The notes beneath the pieces were generated by a model, which was given only the letters and a program-made list of their open reading frames with translations, made no database searches and was not told the DNA's origin. The position numbers and the translations under genes were made by a program. A stretch of DNA of 64,000 bases from Streptomyces glomeratus (lineage in GTDB: Bacteria; Actinomycetota; Actinomycetes; Streptomycetales; Streptomycetaceae). This document shows positions 17,193 through 25,497 of the stretch, in pieces. The DNA lies in contig NZ_JAKEEB010000006.1 of the NCBI RefSeq assembly GCF_021462825.1, positions 1 to 64,000 on the forward strand, given 5' to 3'. How positions within the stretch are numbered: position 1 is the stretch's first letter; each line of letters begins with the position of its first letter.

Positions 17193-17240
17193 GGGTTCTG
17201 CTCACCCCCGCGGAGGATTTTTCTGCGGCTCGCAGAACCC
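17193..17240 (+). promoter_or_regulatory. stem-loop in the pta leader region
   Basis: Perfect 9-bp inverted repeat, gggttctgc (17193-17201) and gcagaaccc (17232-17240), enclosing a 30-base loop with a run of five T (within cggaggatttttctgcgg). It lies about 60 bases upstream of the pta GTG start. It could be a bipartite operator or an mRNA leader structure. Confidence 0.45.
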
Positions 17241-17300
17241 CACAAATCAACGCAGGAACGGTCAAGAACCCCCACCCGAGAGACGAAACGGAGAGCCCAC

Positions 17301-19391
17301 GTGACGCGCAGCGTGTACGTGACCGGGATCGACCGCGGCGACGGCCGCCAGGTCGTCGAGCTGGGGGTGATGGAGCTCCTGACCCGGCAGGTCGACCGGG
17401 TGGGTGTCTTCCGCCCGCTCGTCCACGACGGCCCCGACCGCCTCTTCGAGCTGCTGCGCGCCCGGTACCGGCTGTCCCAGGCCCCGGCGACCGTGTACGG
17501 CCTGGACTACGCCGAGGCGTCCGCGCTCCAGGCCGAACGCGGCACGGACGAGCTGGTGGCGACCCTCGTCGAGCGTTTCCACGCGGTGGCGCGCGACTAC
17601 GACGTCGTCCTCGTGCTCGGCACCGACTTCGCCGACACCCAGCTCCCTGACGAGCTGTCCCTCAACGCCCGGCTCGCCAACGAGTTCGGCGCGTCGGTGA
17701 TCCCCGTCGTGGGCGGGCGGAAGCAGACCCCCGAGTCGGTGCGGGCCGAGGTGCGCAACGCCTACCGCGCCTACGACGGACGGGGCTGCGACGTGCTCGC
17801 GATGGTCGCCAACCGGGTCGCCCGCGAGGACCGGGACGAGATAGCCGAGCGGCTCGACTCCCGCCTGCCGGTGCCCTGTTACGTCCTTCCCGACGAGCCC
17901 GCGCTCTCGGCGCCGACGGTCGCCCAGATCACCCACGCGCTCGGCGCGAGGGTGCTGCTCGGCGACGAGTCGGGGCTGGCCCGCGACGCCCTCGACTTCG
18001 TCTTCGGCGGCGCCATGCTGCCGCACTTCCTGAGCGCCCTGACCCCGGGCTGTCTGGTGGTGACCCCGGGCGACCGCGCCGACCTCGTCATCGGCTCGCT
18101 CGCCGCCCACAGTGCCGGCACTCCACCCATCGCCGGTGTGCTGCTCACCCTGGACGAGGTGCCCAGCGACGAGATCCTCACCCTCGCCGCCCGCCTCGCG
18201 CCGGGCACCCCGGTGATCGCGGTGTCCGGCAACAGCTTCCCCACCGCCGCCCGGCTCTTCTCCCTGGAGGGCAAGCTGAACGCGGCCACCCCGCGCAAGG
18301 CGGAGCGGGCGCTCGGGCTCTTCGAGCGGTACGTCGACACCGCCGGCCTCCTGACCCGGGTGTCCGCGCCGAGCAGCGACCGGGTCACGCCGATGATGTT
18401 CGAGCACAAGCTGCTCGAACGGGCCCGCGCCGACAAGCGCAGGGTCGTCCTCCCCGAGGGCACCGAGGAGCGTGTGCTGCACGCCGCCGAGGTGCTGCTG
18501 CGCCGCGGCGTGTGCGACCTGACGCTGCTCGGGCCGGTCGACCGGATCCGCAAGAAGGCCGCCGACCTCGGCATCGACCTCGGCGACTCACAGCTGATCG
18601 ACCCGGCCACCTCGGAGCTGCGTGACGCCTTCGCCGAGCAGTACGCGAAGCTGCGCGCCCACAGGGGCGTGACGGTGGAGCTGGCGTACGACGTCGTCGC
18701 CGACGTGAACTACTTCGGCACCCTCATGGTCGAGCAGGGCCTCGCCGACGGCATGGTCTCCGGATCCGTGCACTCCACGGCCGCCACCATCCGGCCCGCG
18801 TTCGAGATCATCAAGACCAATCCCGATACGAAGATCGTCAGCTCGGTGTTCTTCATGTGCCTCGCCGACAAGGTGCTCGTCTACGGCGACTGCGCGGTGA
18901 ACCCCGACCCCGACGCCGAGCAGCTCGCCGACATCGCCATCCAGTCGGCCGCGACCGCCGAGCAGTTCGGGGTGGAGCCGCGGATCGCGATGCTGTCGTA
19001 CTCCACCGGGACCTCCGGCTCCGGCGCCGACGTCGACAAGGTCCGCAAGGCCACCGAGCTGGTGCGGCTGCGCCGCGGCGATCTGAAGACCGAGGGCCCG
19101 ATCCAGTACGACGCCGCGGTCGAGCCCTCCGTCGCGGCGACCAAGCTGCCGGACTCGGAGGTCGCCGGGCAGGCGTCCGTGCTGATCTTCCCGGACCTCA
19201 ACACCGGCAACAACACGTACAAGGCCGTGCAGCGTTCGGCCGGCGCGATCGCCGTCGGCCCGGTCCTGCAGGGCCTGCGCAAGCCCGTCAACGACCTGTC
19301 CCGCGGCGCCCTCGTCCAGGACATCGTCAACACGGTGGCGATCACCGCGATCCAGGCCCAGACCCCGCACGAGAAGGCAACCACCCAGTGA
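17301..19391 (+). CDS. pta: phosphate acetyltransferase (long form)
   Basis: A 696-residue Pta, which interconverts acetyl-CoA and acetyl phosphate. It is the long form: an N-terminal BioD-like P-loop domain (about 1-220), a DRTGG-type middle domain (about 220-340), and the C-terminal PTA_PTB catalytic domain (about 370-696), with VLPEGTEERVLHAAEVLLRR, MVSGSVHSTAATIRPAFEI and VLIFPDLNTGNNTYKAVQR. The N-terminal P-loop is degenerate: VTGIDRGDGRQVVELG lacks the usual GK[ST], so nucleotide binding there is doubtful. GTG 17301 follows ggaga at good spacing. The stop overlaps the ackA GTG start by four bases. Confidence 0.95.
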   Translation: MTRSVYVTGIDRGDGRQVVELGVMELLTRQVDRVGVFRPLVHDGPDRLFELLRARYRLSQAPATVYGLDYAEASALQAERGTDELVATLVERFHAVARDYDVVLVLGTDFADTQLPDELSLNARLANEFGASVIPVVGGRKQTPESVRAEVRNAYRAYDGRGCDVLAMVANRVAREDRDEIAERLDSRLPVPCYVLPDEPALSAPTVAQITHALGARVLLGDESGLARDALDFVFGGAMLPHFLSALTPGCLVVTPGDRADLVIGSLAAHSAGTPPIAGVLLTLDEVPSDEILTLAARLAPGTPVIAVSGNSFPTAARLFSLEGKLNAATPRKAERALGLFERYVDTAGLLTRVSAPSSDRVTPMMFEHKLLERARADKRRVVLPEGTEERVLHAAEVLLRRGVCDLTLLGPVDRIRKKAADLGIDLGDSQLIDPATSELRDAFAEQYAKLRAHRGVTVELAYDVVADVNYFGTLMVEQGLADGMVSGSVHSTAATIRPAFEIIKTNPDTKIVSSVFFMCLADKVLVYGDCAVNPDPDAEQLADIAIQSAATAEQFGVEPRIAMLSYSTGTSGSGADVDKVRKATELVRLRRGDLKTEGPIQYDAAVEPSVAATKLPDSEVAGQASVLIFPDLNTGNNTYKAVQRSAGAIAVGPVLQGLRKPVNDLSRGALVQDIVNTVAITAIQAQTPHEKATTQ

Positions 19392-20596
19392 GCCCCTCCC
19401 GCGTCCTCGTCCTCAACTCCGGCTCGTCGTCGGTGAAGTACCAGCTGCTGGACATGCGAGACCACAGCCGGCTGGCCACGGGCCTCGTCGAGCGCATCGG
19501 CGAGCAGACATCCCGGCTCAAGCACACGGCGCTCACCACGGGCGACACCCGCGAGTACAACGGGCCGATCGCCGACCACCAGGCCGCACTGAAGGCGGTC
19601 GCCGAGGAGCTGGCCAGGGACGGGCTGGGTCTCGAGTCCACCGAGCTGGCCGCCATCGGCCACCGGGTGGTGCACGGCGGGATGTTCTTCACCGAGCCCA
19701 CCGTCATCGACGACGCCGTGCTCACCGAGATCGAGCGGCTGATCCCGGTGGCGCCGCTGCACAACCCGGCCAATCTGACCGGCATCCGTACGGCCATGGC
19801 GCTGCGGCCCGACCTGCCGCAGGTCGCCGTCTTCGACACCGCGTTCCACACGACGATGCCGGAGTCGGCGGCCCGCTACGCGATCGACCCGAAGATCGCC
19901 GACCGGCTCCGCATCCGGCGGTACGGCTTCCACGGCACCTCGCACGCGTATGTGTCCCGGGCGACCGCCGGGCTGCTCGGAAAGGCGCCGCAGGAGCTCA
20001 ACGTCATCGTGCTGCACCTGGGCAACGGGGCGTCCGCCTCGGCGGTCCGGGGCGGACGGTGCGTGGACACCTCCATGGGGCTCACCCCCCTGGAGGGGCT
20101 GGTGATGGGGACACGCTCGGGCGATCTGGACCCCGCCGTCATCTTCCATTTGGAGCGTGTTGGCGGAATGTCCATGGACGAGATCGACACTCTTCTCAAC
20201 AAAAGGAGCGGTCTGTTCGGCCTGTGCGGCGACAACGACATGCGGGAGATTCAGCGCCGGATCGACGAGGGCGACCGGGAGGCACGGCTCGCCTTCGACA
20301 TCTACATCCATCGGCTGAAGAAGTACATCGGCGCGTACTACGCGGTACTCGGCCGGGTGGACGCGGTCGCCTTCACGGCGGGCGTGGGAGAGAACGCGGC
20401 CGCGGTGCGCGCGGCCGCCGTGGCGGGCCTGGAGGAGCTGGGCCTGGCGGTGGACGACGGCCTGAACGCCGTACGCGGCGACGCACCCCGGCTGATCTCG
20501 CCCGCGTCCGCGCGGGTGGCGGTCGCGGTGGTGCCGACCGACGAGGAACTGGAGATCGCCACGCAGACCTACGCACTGGTCGGAAAGGACGACTAG
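19388..20596 (+). CDS. ackA: acetate kinase
   Basis: A 402-residue acetate kinase, converting acetyl phosphate and ADP to acetate and ATP. Family signatures are intact: LVLNSGSSSVKYQLL at the N-terminus, GHRVVHGG, FDTAFHTTMPE, YGFHGTSHAYVS, VLHLGNGASA and FTAGVGENAA. The GTG start overlaps the pta stop (GTGA), so the two enzymes are translationally coupled and form the acetate overflow/activation pathway. Confidence 0.96.
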   Translation: MSPSRVLVLNSGSSSVKYQLLDMRDHSRLATGLVERIGEQTSRLKHTALTTGDTREYNGPIADHQAALKAVAEELARDGLGLESTELAAIGHRVVHGGMFFTEPTVIDDAVLTEIERLIPVAPLHNPANLTGIRTAMALRPDLPQVAVFDTAFHTTMPESAARYAIDPKIADRLRIRRYGFHGTSHAYVSRATAGLLGKAPQELNVIVLHLGNGASASAVRGGRCVDTSMGLTPLEGLVMGTRSGDLDPAVIFHLERVGGMSMDEIDTLLNKRSGLFGLCGDNDMREIQRRIDEGDREARLAFDIYIHRLKKYIGAYYAVLGRVDAVAFTAGVGENAAAVRAAAVAGLEELGLAVDDGLNAVRGDAPRLISPASARVAVAVVPTDEELEIATQTYALVGKDD

Positions 20597-20691
20597 CAAT
20601 TCGAGCGGTCTCGACTGAGCGCCGGCCCGCCCATTTGTATTTTCCGCCAGACGGAATATTCCGCGCCGAAACAAACCGATAGGATCGCCCC

Positions 20692-22122
20692 ATGCGCCGT
20701 TCGAAAATCGTCTGTACTCTCGGCCCCGCGGTCGACTCCCACGAGATGCTCGTCGCTCTGATCGAAGCCGGCATGAACGTGGCCCGCTTCAACTTCAGCC
20801 ACGGCACCCACGCAGAGCACCAGGGGCGGTACGACCGCGTCCGTGCCGCGTCCGCCGAGACCGGCAAGGCCATCGGCGTCCTCGCCGACCTGCAGGGTCC
20901 CAAGATCCGTCTGGAGACCTTCGCGGAGGGTCCGGTCGAGCTGGTGCGCGGTGACGAGTTCACCATCACCACGGAGGACGTGCCGGGCGACAAGTCGATC
21001 TGCGGCACCACGTACAAGGGCCTGCCGGGCGACGTCTCCATGGGCGACCAGGTCCTGATCAACGACGGCAACGTCGAGCTGCGGGTCGTGGACGTCGAGG
21101 GCCCCCGGGTCAAGACGATCGTCATCGAGGGCGGCGTCATCTCCGACCACAAGGGCATCAACCTGCCCGGCGCGGCGGTGAACGTTCCGGCCCTGTCCGA
21201 GAAGGACGTCGACGACCTGCGATTCGCGCTGCGGATGGGCTGCGACATGGTCGCGCTCTCCTTCGTGCGGGACGCCGACGACGTCAAGGACGTCCACCGC
21301 GTCATGGACGAGGAGGGACGCCGGGTCCCCGTCATCGCCAAGGTGGAGAAGCCGCAGGCGGTGGCGAACATGGAGGACGTCGTGATGGCGTTCGACGGGG
21401 TGATGGTCGCCCGCGGCGACCTGGCCGTCGAATACCCGCTCGAGAAGGTCCCGATGGTGCAGAAGCGGCTCATCGAGCTGTGCCGCCGCAACGCCAAGCC
21501 GGTGATCGTGGCGACCCAGATGATGGAGTCGATGATCACCAACTCCCGTCCGACCCGCGCCGAGGCCTCCGACGTGGCCAACGCCATCCTCGACGGCACC
21601 GACGCGGTCATGCTGTCGGCCGAGTCCAGCGTCGGCGCGTACCCGGTCGAGACGGTCAAGACGATGTCGAAGATCGTCCAGGCCGCCGAGGAGGAGCTGC
21701 TCGCCAAGGGCCTCCAGCCGCTGGTCCCCGGCAAGAAGCCGCGGACGCAGGGCGGTTCGGTGGCGCGTGCGGCGGCCGAGATCGCCGACTTCCTGGGCGG
21801 CAAGGGCCTGATCGCCTTCACCAAGTCCGGTGACACCGCCCGCCGGCTGTCCCGCTACCGGGCCTGCCAGCCGATCCTGGCGTTCACCACGGACGAGTCC
21901 ACCCGCAACCAGCTGACGCTGAGCTGGGGCGTGGAGTCGCACGTCGTTCCGTTCGTCAACAGCACCGACGAGATGGTGGACCTGGTCGACCATCACCTGG
22001 TGCGGCTCAAGCGGTTCAACGACGGCGACATCGTGGTCATCACCGCGGGCTCCCCGCCCGGCATCCCCGGCACCACGAACATGGTCCGCGTCCACCACCT
22101 GGGCGAGGACGGCCGCCGCTGA
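20692..22122 (+). CDS. pyk: pyruvate kinase
   Basis: A 476-residue pyruvate kinase, the last step of glycolysis. Signatures: SKIVCTLGPAVDS, the substrate region MNVARFNFSHG, the active-site motif VIAKVEKPQAV with the catalytic Lys, MVARGDLAVE, and ATQMMESMI. The C-terminal allosteric domain is complete (AFTKSGDTARRLS to TNMVRVHHLG). ATG 20692 has agga eight bases upstream. The 95-base gap after ackA contains an A/T-rich segment with a short hairpin (ttccg and cggaa), so pyk probably has its own promoter. Confidence 0.96.
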   Translation: MRRSKIVCTLGPAVDSHEMLVALIEAGMNVARFNFSHGTHAEHQGRYDRVRAASAETGKAIGVLADLQGPKIRLETFAEGPVELVRGDEFTITTEDVPGDKSICGTTYKGLPGDVSMGDQVLINDGNVELRVVDVEGPRVKTIVIEGGVISDHKGINLPGAAVNVPALSEKDVDDLRFALRMGCDMVALSFVRDADDVKDVHRVMDEEGRRVPVIAKVEKPQAVANMEDVVMAFDGVMVARGDLAVEYPLEKVPMVQKRLIELCRRNAKPVIVATQMMESMITNSRPTRAEASDVANAILDGTDAVMLSAESSVGAYPVETVKTMSKIVQAAEEELLAKGLQPLVPGKKPRTQGGSVARAAAEIADFLGGKGLIAFTKSGDTARRLSRYRACQPILAFTTDESTRNQLTLSWGVESHVVPFVNSTDEMVDLVDHHLVRLKRFNDGDIVVITAGSPPGIPGTTNMVRVHHLGEDGRR

Positions 22123-22146
22123 CGCCGCGCCGACGGCATGACGGCG

Positions 22147-22181
22147 ATGAGGGCGCCCCCTGTGACAGGGGGCGCCCTCAT
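22147..22181. terminator. bidirectional terminator after pyk
   Basis: A 35-bp palindrome with 17-bp perfect arms (22147-22163 and 22165-22181) and a single central base, folding into a GC-rich stem with a tiny loop. It lies between the convergent pyk gene and the minus-strand envelope gene. Confidence 0.85.
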
Positions 22182-22215
22182 CTGTTGCGGCTCCCGGAAA
22201 GGCCTTGAGAGATGC

Positions 22216-23565
22216 TCAGCTCCCGCCGGTGATGTACTGATGCATGCCCGGGATGGTCAGCGTGCCGCCGAACTGGCCGGCCTGGGTGACCTTCACATGG
22301 GTGAAGTAGATCCACGGGATGTTCAGCGGCGGCGGGCTGTCCGGGCTGAACGTGACCGGGATCAGCCCCAGCAGGTTGCCGGAGATGCTCTCGGTGTACA
22401 TCACCGTCTTGCCCCCGGTGATGGTCGACGTGGAGCCCTTGGCGGCCTGGACGTGGTACGTCTCGCCCTTCTGGCCGTCGACGAGCTGGTGCAGGTCCCC
22501 GATGTCGGTGCCGTTGGAGATGACGTACTTCAGGACCCTCTTGACCGTGCCGTTGGCGGTGCGCACCTTGACGACGCCCTGGTAGTCGGCGCCGTTGAGG
22601 GTCAGCGAGCTGGCCTCGAGGTGCCAGGGCCGGTCGGGCAGCGCCACGATCTTCTCGACGCCGCCCTCGTCATCCGTGGCCGCGACGCAGTCCGCGGGGG
22701 GACTGGAACTCGCGGACGGGCTCGGGGTCGCGGACTCCGCCGCCTTCACCGCGTCGTCGGCCGCCTTGGTGGCCTCGGACACCGCCTTCGTCGCCGTGTC
22801 CGTCGTGTCCTTCACGGTGTCCTTGACCGTGTCGGTGACCTTCTCGGTCGTCTTGGTGACGGAGGACGACGCGGACGTGCCGCCGGTGTCCTTGGTGCCC
22901 TGGTTCGCGGACGCCGAGGCGGACGGAGAGGCGGACGGCGACGGCGTGGAGCTCGCATCCCCGCTTCCCGACGAGGTGCCGCCGGGCGTGAGGACGTTCT
23001 TGAGCGCGCTGCCGATGTCGTCCAGCACACCCCCGTGGCTCGCGGAGGCCGACGGGCTTGGCGTGGATCCGCCGCCCGACGACGTGCCGGAGCCGCTGGC
23101 GGAGGACGGCGCGGGCGCGGCCTTGTCGTCGGAACCTGAATCCGACGAAGAGGACGTGCCCGACGTGCTGTCGGACGTCTTGTCCGACGCCTTGTCCGAG
23201 GAGGCCGAGGGCTGCGGCTCCGCCGTGTCGGCGGACTTCGACGCGCTCGCCGAGGCGGACGGCGACGGCGTGGCCGACGCGTCCTTGGAGTCCTTCGAAT
23301 CCTTGGACTTGTCCAGGACCTCGACACACTTCTGGTACTCGTCGGCCGTCAGCGTCTTCGACGACGGGTGGTCGTCGGCGCGGGCGAGCGTCGGCGTCAG
23401 CCCCATTCCCATGAGGACCGTCGGCATCGCCGCCAGGGCTATCGCCTTGCCCGCCGGCACGTGGAACCTGGTGAAAAGCGGCTTCCTGGGGGCCGCGTGG
23501 CGCGGCCCGGTTCTCGCACGGGACGTGTCCACGTCCGTCCCGTGGGTCACCTCGTCAGCCGGCAC
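22216..23565 (-). CDS. secreted or wall-spanning Ser/Thr/Pro/Ala-rich protein, unknown function
   Basis: A 449-residue protein. A basic N-terminus (about 1-36) leads to a hydrophobic segment AIALAAMPTVLMGMGLTPTLARA, consistent with a signal peptide. Next comes a long low-complexity region (about 80-290) of Ser/Ala/Thr/Asp with TPSPSASAS-type repeats and a Lys/Asp/Thr helix-like section. A folded C-terminal domain (about 300-449, from WHLEASSLTLNGADY to LTIPGMHQYITGGS) ends the protein. The start is GTG 23565, with gggagg five bases upstream, overlapping the DUF6114 stop by 11 bases. It is the last gene of the DUF6230-DUF6114 operon, so the three products probably act together at the cell envelope. 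Function is unknown. Confidence 0.8.
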   Translation of the reverse strand: MPADEVTHGTDVDTSRARTGPRHAAPRKPLFTRFHVPAGKAIALAAMPTVLMGMGLTPTLARADDHPSSKTLTADEYQKCVEVLDKSKDSKDSKDASATPSPSASASASKSADTAEPQPSASSDKASDKTSDSTSGTSSSSDSGSDDKAAPAPSSASGSGTSSGGGSTPSPSASASHGGVLDDIGSALKNVLTPGGTSSGSGDASSTPSPSASPSASASANQGTKDTGGTSASSSVTKTTEKVTDTVKDTVKDTTDTATKAVSEATKAADDAVKAAESATPSPSASSSPPADCVAATDDEGGVEKIVALPDRPWHLEASSLTLNGADYQGVVKVRTANGTVKRVLKYVISNGTDIGDLHQLVDGQKGETYHVQAAKGSTSTITGGKTVMYTESISGNLLGLIPVTFSPDSPPPLNIPWIYFTHVKVTQAGQFGGTLTIPGMHQYITGGS

Positions 23566-24088
23566 TGTGCCTCCCGTTCGTCCCGTTGACCGGGGTCGTC
23601 TTGGTCAGGTCCTGCGGCTCGTTCACCCCGCCCGGGACCGCCTCGGCGGCATCGCCGTCATCCGCCGCCTGCGCCGGCTGCTCCGCGGGCGGGACGCCCG
23701 GCGCCCAGGACACGGCCATCGCGCCGCCGACCAGGGAGAGCAGGAAGCCCACGACGAAGCCGCCGAAGTTGGACACCGGGAGGGAGACCAGCGCCAGCAG
23801 GATCGCCGCGACACCCGCGAACGTGCGGACGTGCTTCTGGAACCAGAGGCTGATGCCGAGGACTATCAGCAGCACACCGATGATCAGGGAACCGGCGCCC
23901 CCGGTGGTGGCCATGGCCAGCGTCAGGTGACCGAGCTGCAGGTGCGCGTACGGGAAGTAGAGGATCGGGAAGCCACCGAGCAGGACCAGCAGTCCGGCCC
24001 AGAACGGCCTCGTGCCCCGCCAGGCGCGGAACTGCAGCCTCCGGCGGGTGAACTGACCGGGCTCGGCAGCAGAAGTCTCGGCGCTCAT
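23555..24088 (-). CDS. DUF6114 family membrane protein
   Basis: A 177-residue membrane protein. After a basic cytoplasmic N-terminus (RRRLQFRAWRGTRPFW), there are about four hydrophobic helices: AGLLVLLGGFPILYF, GAGSLIIGVLLIVLGISLWF, TFAGVAAILLALVSLPVSN, and GGFVVGFLLSLVGGAMAVSW. An acidic/Pro tail follows. ATG 24088 (MSAETSAAEP) with gggag upstream was chosen over a longer open frame. DUF6114 genes commonly sit next to DUF6230 genes in Streptomyces, as here. Function is unknown. Confidence 0.85.
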   Translation of the reverse strand: MSAETSAAEPGQFTRRRLQFRAWRGTRPFWAGLLVLLGGFPILYFPYAHLQLGHLTLAMATTGGAGSLIIGVLLIVLGISLWFQKHVRTFAGVAAILLALVSLPVSNFGGFVVGFLLSLVGGAMAVSWAPGVPPAEQPAQAADDGDAAEAVPGGVNEPQDLTKTTPVNGTNGRHSAG

Positions 24089-24215
24089 GGAAAACAGCTC
24101 CCTGGTGCAGCGTTGCTGTGGGTGGTGGTGCGAGGGGTGTGGGGGGTGTGTGAAGGAGCGGTTGAAGGTGGAACGGGCGGGGGCGCCGTCGGCTCCCCCG
24201 CCCGTCACCGAGTGC

Positions 24216-24875
24216 TCAGTGCTTGACCTGGCACTCGTTGGCGCCCTTCGACAGGCTCATGTTGAGCCCGCTCAGCGTGAAGGTGCCCGCCGTGGTCGCC
24301 CAGGCGTGCTGGTCGACGTCGCTCAGCACCGCGTGCTTCGCCTGCTGCGCGAATCCGTAGGGGTTGGCCTGCTCGCCGCCCCCCTTCATGCCCGGGCCCT
24401 TGCCACCCTGGTTGGGGCCCGTCTGGCCGGCGGCCACGCCGATGTCGATGTCGTCGAACGTCGCGTCGGCCTTGAGGTCGTTAACATCGATGTAGATGTT
24501 GTGGGCCTCGACCTTGGGCTGACCCGCCCCGCCGGCCCTCAGCGTCAGCGTGACGTCACCGATCACCGGGATCGGAGTGACCACGGACTGGCACAGGTTG
24601 GTGATCTTGGCGTCCTTGAACGCCGAGACGGCGACGGGGTGAGCCGTCTGCTTGCCGTCGAGCGTGTAGCCGCTGTCGACCGCCCCGTACTGCTCGAAGC
24701 CCCAGCCCTCGAGCTGGTCGGCGGTCACCTTGAACTGCTGGCCCGACACGCTGAACGAAGCGGCCAGAGCGCCCTGTGCCAGGGCCACACCTATCGCTGC
24801 CGTCGCGGCAACGCTGGGCACCATGACCACAGCGAACCGCTTCCATCTGGTCCCGCCACGCACCTGGGACTCCAT
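24216..24875 (-). CDS. DUF6230 family exported protein
   Basis: A 219-residue protein with a clear export signal: WKRFAVVMVPSVAATAAIGVALAQGALAAS, with cleavage likely after the alanine-rich end. The mature part is a beta-rich domain (FSVSGQQFKVTADQLEGWGFEQYG to GTFTLSGLNMSLSKG). ATG 24875 has a textbook aaggagg five bases upstream. It is the first gene of a three-gene minus-strand operon with DUF6114 and a Ser-rich secreted protein. Function is unknown; the context says envelope. Confidence 0.87.
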   Translation of the reverse strand: MESQVRGGTRWKRFAVVMVPSVAATAAIGVALAQGALAASFSVSGQQFKVTADQLEGWGFEQYGAVDSGYTLDGKQTAHPVAVSAFKDAKITNLCQSVVTPIPVIGDVTLTLRAGGAGQPKVEAHNIYIDVNDLKADATFDDIDIGVAAGQTGPNQGGKGPGMKGGGEQANPYGFAQQAKHAVLSDVDQHAWATTAGTFTLSGLNMSLSKGANECQVKH

Positions 24876-25251
24876 ATTTCCTCCTTCTCGGACGTACATC
24901 TCCTGGCCCCAGCTCGCTACCTCTCGGCGGCTCGACCGGGCAGGGATGGGAGAAGTGCTACGTCCTCGGGAAGGAGAGCGCCCGCGCTCGGCGGCGCGAA
25001 CTGCGCCCGAATCACCGGCGATCACCCCCGAGCGACAACCACTGGTCGCGCCTGACACGCATCACGCACAACCTGCCGGACAGGCTCCGCCGAGGCGGAG
25101 ACCCCCCTGTCCAGGAGCCGACGCCACTGCCGCCGGCTCCTGCTCGGTGGGGACCCACGAGAAACCCGTTGCCCCGGCTGGCTGTCGGGTACGGCGATGG
25201 ACCGAGCGTGGCCGATCGTGGTGCATTCTCGCCGCCCCCGCAAGGGGGTTC

Positions 25252-25267
25252 GTTACTCACTAGTAAC
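25252..25267. promoter_or_regulatory. operator-like palindrome GTTACTCACTAGTAAC
   Basis: Perfect 6-bp arms (gttact 25252-25257, agtaac 25262-25267) with a 4-bp spacer. The shape and spacing fit a TetR-family operator. It is the first of three related dyads in this intergenic region. Confidence 0.5.
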
Positions 25268-25382
25268 GGCCGGATAACCGAACAACGGCCTGCCGGTCTC
25301 GTCCGGCGACTCTCAGTGGCACAAAAGGAGATGACGAAACGGTTGAAGTGCGGACAGAACCCGACAGAACAAGGGGTCCGGC

Positions 25383-25437
25383 TTACTCCAAGTAACAGCG
25401 GCCGCGATTACCAAGATTTGGTAAAGCGCGACCGCTG
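25383..25437. promoter_or_regulatory. two further TTAC/GTAA dyads, one inside a longer hairpin
   Basis: TTACT-cca-AGTAA (25383-25395) and TTACCAA-gat-TTGGTAA (25408-25424, perfect 7-bp arms). The second lies at the top of a longer imperfect stem that begins cagcgg (25396) and ends ccgctg (25437). These could be regulator sites or an RNA structure. Confidence 0.4.
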
Positions 25438-25460
25438 TGCGCCTCTGTGGGCGAATCTTT

Positions 25461-25485
25461 CACCCGGGCATCACATGCCCGGGTG
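25461..25485. terminator. terminator of the YbbN-like gene
   Basis: Perfect 10-bp inverted repeat cacccgggca (25461-25470) and tgcccgggtg (25476-25485) with a 5-nt loop, 12 bases past the minus-strand stop codon at 25498. Confidence 0.8.
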
Positions 25486-25497
25486 TTTAACGACTGG

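Larger units (their letters stand above)
24876..25497. other. intergenic region with repeated TTAC/GTAA dyads
   Basis: About 620 bases with no convincing gene; short open frames on both strands lack domains. The right half (25252-25437) is A/T-richer and holds three inverted repeats built on TTAC...GTAA, described separately. It presumably carries the promoter of the DUF6230 operon, which would then have a leader of several hundred bases. Confidence 0.5.

Noticed and set aside
25012..25260. Small minus-strand gene of 82 codons starting in the GTTACT/AGTAAC dyad
   Set aside because: No ribosome binding site, no domain, biased composition; the start codon lies inside a palindrome that looks regulatory.
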